Assembly (NCBI GenBank): GCA_040391535.1
Contig: JBEBXQ010000057.1
Coordinates: 1-27,875 of the forward strand
Origin: JBEBXQ01 sp040391535
GTDB taxonomy: Bacteria > Bacteroidota > Bacteroidia > Cytophagales > Spirosomataceae
DNA: 27,875 nt
Reading direction: 5' to 3'
In this document: positions 27,484 to 27,875 of the stretch, piece after piece
How the letters are laid out: the number at the start of each line of letters is the position of its first letter
Position numbering within the stretch: position 1 is the stretch's first letter
Program-made: the position numbers and the translations under genes
The notes under the pieces: generated by a model
Told to the model about the DNA's origin: nothing
Seen by the model: the letters and a program-made list of their open reading frames with translations, nothing else
Databases searched by the model: none

Positions 27484-27875
27484 CGATTAAATACAGTGGT
27501 TATGGGTAAGGTAATAGTAACTTAATTGGATAAATGCTCCGGATAGTACGTCAGGTAAATTGCAAAAGTTATGAAACCCGTACCCCTGACAGAAAACTAC
27601 AGAATAAAAATCAAATGGTTATAAAAGGCCAAATATAAGTACTGTATTTAATTAATTAAGAATTGTGAAAAAATAAGTTAGTTCAGCAGGAAAAACGAAC
27701 CGGGTGGATAGTTGGGAATGTATTTGCTATAATATTGAGATGGCAGGGCTACGCCCCTTTTTGGTTTTTATTCCTTTCTCCCTACGAAGATACCTGGGCT
27801 ACGCCCTGGTTATTTCTACGATTCCTGGCAACCAAGACATTAGCCACGGAACCTCCGTAACACTAATACGCAATC
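27484..27875. other. Non-coding right end of the window
   Basis: I see no gene. The first 260 bases are AT-rich and presumably contain the promoter of the minus-strand FkbM gene. The last 130 bases hold GC-rich mini-hairpins annotated as a repeat. Confidence 0.55.
27746..27858. repeat. Cluster of GC-rich mini-hairpins, possible interspersed repeat
   Basis: GGGCTACGCCC occurs twice, at 27746-27756 and 27796-27806, each able to form a GGGC/GCCC hairpin with a TAC loop. ACGGA-ACC-TCCGT (27846-27858) is a third 5-bp hairpin with a 3-base loop. Between them lie the related pieces CTACGAAGAT (27782) and CTACGATTCC (27817). The base composition differs from the AT-rich sequence before it. This looks like a REP- or BIME-like intergenic element continuing past the window, but copy number cannot be judged here. 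Confidence 0.45.

Overview
The window reads as chromosomal DNA of a free-living Bacteroidota bacterium of the Cytophaga/Chitinophaga/Sphingobacterium type. The support is a giant secreted protein with a type IX secretion (T9SS) C-terminal sorting domain, a hybrid two-component regulator (propeller, Y_Y_Y, kinase, receiver and AraC in one chain), weak Shine-Dalgarno signals and AT-rich spacers. I cannot name a genus. I saw no tRNA, rRNA, insertion sequence, phage gene or CRISPR array.

Layout. (1) 1-7567: a 2081-aa T9SS surface protein built from four ~420-residue repeats, closed by a strong terminator, with long non-coding flanks. (2) 7568-12702: a 1346-aa hybrid two-component regulator, then a NarL/LuxR-type regulator whose receiver has lost its phosphoacceptor. 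(3) 12818-19838, minus strand: a three-gene run made of a PAS-LuxR regulator, a small protein resembling the galactose lectin LecA, and an 1878-aa polyprotein carrying subtilase, caspase-like, second subtilase and alpha/beta hydrolase domains. All four enzymatic units keep recognisable catalytic residues. This is the most unusual part of the window. (4) 19934-23058: a hexuronate-type MFS transporter, a class I methyltransferase and a family 2 glycosyltransferase. (5) 23409-26579, plus strand: two tandem ring-cleaving dioxygenases of the vicinal oxygen chelate (VOC) superfamily, a carboxylesterase and a DoxX membrane protein. This matches the gene content of the quinone-detoxification MhqA/E/O-MhqD-MhqP set of Firmicutes. 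(6) 26707-27875: an FkbM methyltransferase and a non-coding tail with small GC-rich hairpins that look like an interspersed repeat.

How they fit together. The hybrid regulator lies beside the lectin-like surface protein but has no SusC/SusD genes next to it. The protease polyprotein, lectin-like protein and PAS-LuxR regulator are codirectional with 71- and 74-bp gaps and probably form one unit. The degenerate LuxR gene converges on the polyprotein gene from the other side. The four-gene quinone block looks like an operon and has no regulator beside it. The glycosyltransferase, FkbM methyltransferase, transporter and class I methyltransferase look like single-gene units.
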